From NCBI GenBank assembly GCA_023376005.1, contig CM042141.1, positions 90,912,831 to 90,976,830 of the forward strand: a stretch of 64,000 nucleotides of DNA. The letters are read 5' to 3'. The notes under the pieces were generated by a model. The model was not told where the DNA came from. It worked only from the letters and a program-made list of their open reading frames with translations, and did no database searches. This DNA is from Doryteuthis pealeii. Its lineage: Eukaryota; Mollusca; Cephalopoda; Myopsida; Loliginidae. Below are positions 57,543 through 64,000 of the stretch, piece by piece. Position numbers and translations under genes: made by a program. Each line of letters begins with the position of its first letter. The stretch's first letter is position 1.

Positions 57543-58735
57543 AGAGTAAAGCTTTTTTATTTAATTCACAGAAACTACAACACATTCAGGGAACACAATA
57601 ACACCATTAAATAGAGCAAGTTTTTAGTTAAAAACTATTTTTCCACTTAGTCTCTACCAATGGTTATGCATTTTTGACGGTGATGAGCTTAACGCATGCC
57701 AAGTAAGATGTAGATGGTAGGTATTTACCTAACCCCTCTGCTACAGGTAGGATGTGACAAGGTTTCAAGGATAGAATTCACTATTCAGTAGTAATGGATC
57801 TGCAAGACTAGCTTGCTAACTCTTACACCACAATGCCAAGATAGATTGTTGTAGACTGTCGAAACACGGCATCTTTCAAAGCCTCCATCCATGCTTCCTG
57901 TAATCCACCAACACTATACCTGATACCCACCTCCACACACATATGCATGGACGTACACACATACATGTACATCATTACTGTACGCTATTCATGTTCCTGA
58001 CACTAGTACATTATTCTATGTACTAGACATGAGATTTTGATGAGTTGTGGTGCACCTGAGCACCTGTACACAATAAATTTCATTATTTCTAATTCACTAT
58101 TCAGTTGTAATAGATCTGCAAGACTAGCTTGCTAACCCTTACACCACAATGCCAAGTAAGATGTTGGTGATAGGTATTTTCCCAACCCATTTGCAACAGG
58201 TAGCATGTGACACAAGGTTGCAAATTTAGTATTAATGGATCTGCAAGACTAGCTTGCAAACCCTTACACCACCCACCCCATTTTTGGGCAGTAGAGGTTG
58301 AACTCATCATTTTTTTTTTTCCCGTTACACAGCTGAGTAGCATTCTGGAAAAATGCCATCCAGCATTAATGGAGATGTGAGCACAATTAGGCAGTGGGCA
58401 ATGTGAATGACAAGATACATTCAAAAGAGCCATCAATACATGAAATGAAAAGTACCTTGTTCAGACCCACTCTACAAGTCAGGCCAATAAAAGATGGACA
58501 ATATAAACATTTTCCTGATAACACCAACACCACCATCATTGCTGGGAAAAATTAGGTCGCCTCCACTGGGGCACAGTATGCAAGTATTTGTTCATAACTG
58601 GCAAAAATGCATAGGCTACGGTGAGGACTATGTGAAAAAACAGTTTTGTAGCAGAAAACTTGCTCTATCCAATGGTATTATTGCACTCCTGTATCGGTTG
58701 TAGTTTTTGTGGAAATAAATAAGAAGCATTATTTT
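57543..58735 (+). mobile_element. Mariner-like remnant with long inverted ends and nested retroelements
   Basis: Ends are inverted: ACTACAACACATTC and AAATAGAGCAAGTTTTTAG at the left (57570-57625); AAAACTTGCTCTATCCAATG and GGTTGTAGTTTTTGTGGAAA at the right (58650-58715). Near the right end NWQKCIGYGEDYVKKQF matches the C-terminus of mariner transposases. The middle is filled with family-H SINEs (57690-57850, 58090-58275) and a LINE tail (57845-58090), so later insertions disrupted it. Confidence 0.65.
57845..58090 (+). mobile_element. Non-LTR retrotransposon 3' tail
   Basis: Matches 18953-19230: ATCTTTCAAAGCCTCCAT, AACACTATACCTGATACCCA, the CA-rich run, TACTAGACATGAGATTTTGA and a terminal AATAAATTTCATTATT. 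Confidence 0.75.
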
Positions 58736-58857
58736 TGGAGTGCACCCTTATAAAGGGAGGAACTGTTTAGAATATAAAGAAAAAAAAATAGGTAAATAAA
58801 AAAAAGAAGTCTTTAAATAAATAAATAAGGAGAAAGAATATGAAATGTAGAAAAAAG

Positions 58858-59118
58858 ATTGGATTATTCAGACTATTGTCCTCATCTTTATTGTTATATA
58901 CACAACGTTTCGACTGATGTGCCCTCCGACCTTCTTCAGGTGTTTTGTGTTGAACTTGGGAACTTTCTTGTTGAACTCGGAGAATCTTCAAAATAGCCCA
59001 AAACACCTGAAAAAGGCTGGAGGGTACATCAGCTGAAACATTGTGTATATGACAATAAAAATGAGAACAATAGTCCAAATAATCCAAATTATCAAGCCTA
59101 ATCAAGAATTCAGACAAG
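58858..59118. mobile_element. Family-C foldback repeat
   Basis: CTATTGTCCTCATCTTTATT, CAACGTTTCGACTGATGTGC and ACCTTCTTCAGGTG are mirrored by CACCTGAAAAAGGCTGG, CATCAGCTGAAACATTG and ACAATAAAAATGAGAACAA. The minus frame 58767-59117 runs through it and is not a gene. Confidence 0.8.
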
Positions 59119-59663
59119 TAGAAATAATTCTTTGAAAAAGATTTTTTTTTTAAATAATATGAAATGTAAAACGAAATACTAAATGTTTAACAAATGAAAT
59201 CTGAAGAAACAAAATTTAAGAAATGTTTTAATACAATAAAAAAAAAAAAATTAAAGAAGCGATTATCAAGGCAAGATTTAATGTGAAATTGTTGAAAAAA
59301 AATGAAGAGAAAAAAAAATAACGCAAATGTATTGAATATATTTGTATTTAACAAGTTAATAAGTTAAAGACTAAATAACAAATTAGTTCATTTTTTGTTT
59401 TTCTCAAAGGGAGATAATAAAGAAAAAGGTGCAGACATTTTCTTATAATTAATGTATTGTTAAAAATAATAAATGATGATTCAGCTGTAATGAATTCCAG
59501 ACCATACTTCCATTTGCATTCTAACAATAAAATAATCTTGGATAACTTGTACAATGACATGTCACTATCCTTTCTCCTTTCATTCATTGTTTCTTCGGTT
59601 TTTTTGTGTGTTTTTTTATAACATCTTTTTGTTTGTTTTTGCCTTTTTTTCACCTTCATGCAT

Positions 59664-59968
59664 TTAGTACAAAATTTGTTCAGATTTTAACCCTGCACCA
59701 ACTCCATAGTTCCGTGACGAGGCACTAAGAGCTTTGCTAGTGAGTACAAGTTCCATCTCTTGGAAATCAACGAGTCTCTTCACGTCCTTGTCTTTTCGAA
59801 TAATTGTGTCTGGTAATTTACGGATTTTCTGTACAAGACGTTTGTCAATGCATAACTCGTGACACATTAGATTCAACAAGGCATCAAATGTCAAAGAGGA
59901 ACGGTCCAATTCAATCTCAACATAATCCTTCTCTTCCACATTAGCAACTCTCGCTTTGAGAACCATTT
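59664..59968 (-). CDS. ANKRD40: ANKRD40-like terminal exon
   Basis: Acceptor TTTTTTTCTAG, then AA completing a codon, then ATG and 99 further codons to a stop at 59666-59664. The conserved domain occupies roughly the first 70 residues; the tail ends GLKSEQILY. Confidence 0.9.
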
Positions 59969-61560
59969 CTAGAAAAAAAAAAAAAGAAGAAATAAAGCCA
60001 TATAGAATTTCATTTCATTATATGGAAATTATACACACACACACATACAGAGTTTTAGTTTCATCTTTTTTTCTTTGTGTTACATAATTGTTGGGTGTAC
60101 TATCAATTTTGAACAGTTAGTGTAGAAAATAGTATTTGAATTCAAATCAGAACAGTTGGAGATTTGATTGACAAGTCATAACCTTAGTTCTGACCCTCCA
60201 CTTCCATTTACGATTACAAGCATGAAAATAATTTTCAGTCGGTTGTGAGCTATTGACACAGTAAGATGTAGTGGCAGATGGCTAACTGGACTTGCACACT
60301 TGTAGTTGTGGTTATTGGATCCAAATCTTAAGAAATTAAATAAATATGGATTCACAAAAATAGATGTCTTGAGATGTTCATTAAAAGCAAATGACAATCA
60401 AGGCATCTCACCAAAATCTTAAGATGAAGAATTAATACATTATTCTAAGTATTATACATATACCTTTGATGAGTTGTAGTGCACATGAACCCTGGATGAA
60501 ATAATTTCATTATTATTTTTTTTTATTATTGCTTGCAAGAATATGCACCCTCCAGGCGTAAGTATTAAAGTTTAAATGTAATGAAATGTATTAAATTAGA
60601 AAGACAAACAAAAATTAAATAAGAATGCATATAAAAAGGTTACTCTTATTTTAATTATATTTCAATTAGTTTCTACATTTAATCATTCATAGGATTGATT
60701 TTAATACGTTAGATATTAGAGATCAATAACACCAAGTAATTATTTGTTAAAACCAGTATGCAAATTAACCACACCATATATTATGTAAACCTTTATTTCT
60801 TAGTGATATATAATTTTAAATGCACTAATAACATCGGCTATTTTGAGGCAAATCAGATTTTCATAGACATTGTTAATAGATAAGATTTATTCTATGTATT
60901 AATGATTTTGACTATAAATTGAATACTCATTGATAAATTTACAAATTTCCTGAGGGTATTGTGATGTAAGCAGTTACATAGTTTTGGATACAAACACTGA
61001 ATCTCCATTGTAATAAGATATACCAAAATTAACATGTGTAAAACAGTTGGGTTTTTTAAAAAAGAATTAGTTTAAATGAGCAAAGTAAATAATACTAACC
61101 ATTATCACTATTTGAAAATAAAAATGGCTGGGAGCCATAGGTGGAGGAGGTGGTGGTGCACTGTGGGTCGTAGATTGCTGGGAATTCATGTATGGAAAAG
61201 AAGGGTGAGACAAATAGTTGGGTGTAATGGGCAATTTCGTTTCTTTCACCTTTAAAGTAGCTGCATCTGAAACTGAATAGAAAAGAAAATGTAAAATACA
61301 AACAAGGAAAAATCTTAAATTTAAAAAGACTAAATTTGTACAATGGCCCAAAATTTTAATCACATCGACTTCAATTCTATAAAAAAGTTGAGCCATGTAA
61401 AAGGGCCAAGAAAAAAAAAAATTACATAATACTACTACTACTACTACTAATAATAATAATAATAATAATAATAGCTGTCCATTGTATCTGATGATGACAC
61501 TATAAAAATGGTATGGGTTCTTATAATACATTAGAAGCTCAGAGTGACCTTCCAGCATAG

Positions 61561-61609
<49 letters not shown>

Positions 61610-62215
61610 TTAAGAGTAAGGAAATGAATCTGATGGTATATGTATAGATAAAAGGGTATGAAAACATTTATATCATTTTCATAGGTAATATTGAACAATA
61701 TTTCGATTTATAAAGAATCATCATAAGAGCATGTTTTTAATCCGGACTCTGCTTCTCTCTCGATGAGTCCAAATTAAAATCAACTTTTATATTAAACCAT
61801 CATTAGGGTATTGTTATTATGTGATGTAACTTCTAAATAATATTCAATATATCAATACCCTTAATTGTCCGACCATTATCACTTGCAATACCTTCTGTTT
61901 AAAAATGAGACCATTCAAATCGTTCAAGATGAAATGCCCAAAATGGAAATCTTCATTATCTAGTGTCGCTTTTCCACCAAATTCTTATTTTTTATGTTGC
62001 CAACTCAGCTAAATAATGGAACATTCCGTTTTTATTATAAAGAATGAAAGAGAAGAAAAAATATAAGCAATATTTAAACTTTCAATAAGAAAAACTCCAC
62101 AAACGTCATTTGGCTATTATAAATTTAAATGAGCCCAGTTTCGCCAGATAGCCATTACAAAATAAATAGAAACAGAAAGATAAAAGGAGTTTTCTTTTTT
62201 TTCTCATTCCTAGTA

Positions 62216-62250
<35 letters not shown>

Positions 62251-62678
62251 TATACACACACAAAAAGATTCTGTCTGTCTGTATGTCAATACAATGAGCA
62301 AGTACATATCCTTTTATAAAGGAAAATTGATGGAGACCAAAGTTCAATAAAATCCACACCCTATTTTTGTCCGGGGGGGGGGGCAAAAACTTTTTACTCC
62401 TCGTTTTTCATAAGAAAAGCTAAATGAAATATGATAATCAATGATGTCAAAAACTTAATTAAAAAGATTAAAAAATAAAACAAATTAATAAAAGATAAAA
62501 GATAAAAAAGTAAATAAAAAGCAAATAAAAGACAAAAAATACAAACAAGAAGAATAAAATAAACAACATAAAAATAAGAATATAAAAAATAAAAGATAAT
62601 AAAACAAATATATAGAAAAGCAATGTTTATTAATCTACATATTTAGCAACTACATATAGATAGTTTATATTTTATTAA

Positions 62679-62716
<38 letters not shown>

Positions 62717-63491
62717 CCAACTACATATAGAATACAGTTATAAAAAACGCACACATTTAACCATTTATACCATTTAAAAAAAAAATATTTCGTTTACTTG
62801 ACAATGTGTTAGCAGGAAACCATTGGTTGTAAATATTGTTCTCATGTAAATAAATAAAAGCTAAACCTTTTTATTTGTTCATTCATTCATCTATCAACAC
62901 TCTAAGACAGATATTGAGCACTCTTCTAATAACACTGTATGTTGGATTACTACTAAGGTTTGGTTTGGTTTTACGGCATATCAACCTCAATGGGTCATTT
63001 AATGCCAATAAAGTTTTGAAATAAATCAATTCTAAATGGATAATACAATTTTTTTTATAAATACATTTTTCTATTTAACCCAGAGATGGGTGGATTACTA
63101 CCGCTTTTTCAAGTATAATAGTGCCAACCATACACACTAATAATACTACCAACTACATATAAGATATTTTATTTTTTACTAATCTACATATATGTATTAC
63201 CAATTAATCATTATATAGACAAGATAATAATTTTTTAAACTTTAAATCCCAGGCAACACTGGGTGGCTTTGCTAGTTTTAAGAAGAAATGTCACCAATTT
63301 CATACCAAAGAAAATAAAGTCATGAATATCATAACTCATTAAAAAAAAAATAAAAGAAAAAAAAGAAAGAAAGTTCCTTATACTCAAAATAATTCCAAAG
63401 AGAGACTATTACCTTGAAATTCTCTATTCATCACCATAGCTGTATAAATTCCAGGGTCCGTCATAAGATTACACTTATGTATGTATAAAGT
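59664..63491 (-). CDS. ANKRD40: ANKRD40-like protein, last three visible exons
   Basis: Minus strand, in transcript order: 63491-63413, 61272-61096 and 59968-59664. The joined reading gives about 26 + 59 + 102 residues. The last exon carries the conserved ANKRD40-type C-terminal domain: MVLKARVANVEEKDYVEIEL at its start, QKIRKLPDTIIRKDKDVKRL in the middle and FQEMELVL near the end. The middle exon is Pro- and Ser-rich (SAPPPPPPMAPS). Family members have N-terminal ankyrin repeats, which would lie beyond base 64000; their molecular role is poorly known. The last junction keeps frame only with donor GTTA/GTATTA (61096), not the stronger-looking ATG/GTTAGT (61100). The gene converges with the DHRS12-like gene. 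Confidence 0.82.
60440..60525 (+). mobile_element. Short LINE 3' tail
   Basis: ACATTATTCTAAGTATTATA, GATGAGTTGTAGTGCACATG and AATAATTTCATTATTATT match the end of the 57845-58090 element. It lies in the last ANKRD40-like intron. Confidence 0.6.
60530..60800 (-). mobile_element. Degenerate Helitron 3' end
   Basis: Inverse orientation: GAATATGCACCCTCCAGGCG corresponds to the Helitron hairpin and tail, and AGATCAATAACACCAAGTA to its internal sequence. The CTAG terminus has decayed to CAAG. Confidence 0.55.
61096..61272 (-). CDS. ANKRD40: ANKRD40-like penultimate exon
   Basis: Acceptor TTTCTATTCAG. Reads SDAATLKVKETKLPITPNYL, then SHPSFPYMNSQQSTTHSAPP with six prolines, then APSHFYFQ. Phase 1 at the start fits the exon at 63413-63491. 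The 3' end is uncertain by 4 bases (61096 or 61100). Confidence 0.72.
61434..61610. repeat. Trinucleotide (ACT)n(AAT)n and (TA)n microsatellites
   Basis: ACT repeats pass into AAT repeats at 61434-61472; TA repeats occupy 61564-61606. Intronic in the ANKRD40-like gene. Confidence 0.95.
61868..62100 (+). repeat. Interspersed repeat family F
   Basis: ACCTTCTGTTTAAAAATGAG, ACCATTCAAATCGTTCAAGA and GCTAAATAATGGAACATTCC align with 30862-31060. Confidence 0.65.
62215..62720. repeat. Low-complexity stretch
   Basis: (TA)n(CA)n at 62217-62262, a poly-G tract at 62372-62382, an A-rich run with repeated AAAAGATAAAA/AAATAAAAG words at 62460-62620, and (CT)n(TA)n at 62682-62716. No coding seen. Confidence 0.85.
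62955..63100 (+). repeat. Family-A head fragment
   Basis: TACGGCATATCAACCTCAAT, TTTAATGCCAATAAAGTTTT and TTTAACCCAGAGATGGG, then it stops. Truncated copy. Confidence 0.7.
63413..63491 (-). CDS. Probable ANKRD40-like upstream exon
   Basis: Acceptor TTTTTTACAAAG and donor CAAG/GTAATA. It holds 26 open codons, including LYIHKCNLMTDPGIYTAMVM and NREFQ, leaving one base that joins perfectly with 61272. There is no independent family match, so the call rests on splice sites, phase and codon content. Confidence 0.5.
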
Positions 63492-64000
63492 CTTTGTAAA
63501 AAATTAAATTATTTGCTTTATAAAAAGTCAACTAGTTAAATTCACTGATTATAATAATAATAATAATAATATTAATAATTATATTCAATTGGGTTAAAAG
63601 TACCAGTTTAAAGAAACAGTTTTCAATATTTACAGCGTATGCTAAGATACAAAAGACAAGAGTAAGTAATGTTATAAAACCTTAAGAGTATTTGCTATTA
63701 TTAATGGTCTCGACCCCCACCCCGACCCCCACCCGTTTTTATTGATATTTTTATGGTCAAGTTTTAATCAATGTTCTCTGTAAACATTGTCAGTACTTAT
63801 GTTCCGCAGCTGTTTACCTATGTCACATCTGTTTCTTTTGATAAGACAAAGATTGAAATCATAAAGCCAAAACTGGATGATTGGATAAGAACTTAATATA
63901 AGTTAAATATTAATAACAATCTACAATAGAAAGAAATATGCTAACACTAAAAAGTAGTAATATCTGAATGTCAACAGTAGAATATATAAATCAATAAAAT
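63492..64000. other. Right edge, probably intron
   Basis: AT-rich with a (TAA)n run at 63552-63570 and a C-rich CCCCACCCCGACCCCCACCC at about 63714-63734. No exon or repeat family recognised. Confidence 0.45.

Noticed and set aside
61095..61343. Second minus frame over the ANKRD40-like penultimate exon
   Set aside because: The other frame gives the Pro-rich, phase-compatible exon; this one is its shadow, although it would join the last exon with the donor at 61100.

Overview
The window is AT-rich animal nuclear DNA (GC estimated by eye at a little under 30%). Genes are split by GT-AG introns. Most of the sequence is interspersed repeats: tRNA-derived SINEs, non-LTR retrotransposon tails, mariner remnants, Helitrons, foldback elements, long (TA)n runs and long poly-A, poly-T and poly-G tracts. 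The two recognisable genes (DHRS12-like and ANKRD40-like) and the repeat types suggest an invertebrate, perhaps a lophotrochozoan such as a mollusc. I cannot name a species.

Layout. Bases 1-4108 are an error-rich direct copy of about 9665-13723 and end at a 100-N gap (4109-4208). Bases 4209-29463 form one giant palindrome: left arm 4209-17079, spacer about 17080-17175, right arm about 17176-29463. The arms are not identical. The left arm carries a 638-bp Helitron (5980-6617) that is cleanly absent from the right arm, plus a 27-bp segment missing on the right. The right arm has an extra unit of a roughly 130-bp minisatellite. The arms therefore look like two separately evolved copies or haplotypes, not one read folded back, although a mis-join of haplotypes at the gap is possible. 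I see no coding exon in the palindrome.

Bases 29464-38000 hold the 3' six exons of a DHRS12-like short-chain dehydrogenase/reductase gene on the + strand, 262 residues from the NAD(P)-fold middle to the stop codon. The first exons, which would encode the glycine-rich cofactor motif, are not in the window. Its introns hold SINEs, a zinc-finger-bearing LINE remnant, foldback elements and a Helitron.

Bases 38000-59600 are repeat-rich. At 42.3-46.3 kb three coding-like segments with plausible splice sites on the minus strand suggest an unrecognised gene. Further right are mariner remnants, LINE pieces and a Helitron with a nested GC-rich element. Bases 59664-63491 hold the last three visible exons of an ANKRD40-like gene on the minus strand, whose ankyrin-repeat exons would lie beyond the right edge. 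DHRS12 and the ANKRD40-like gene converge tail to tail about 22 kb apart. Nothing links them functionally.
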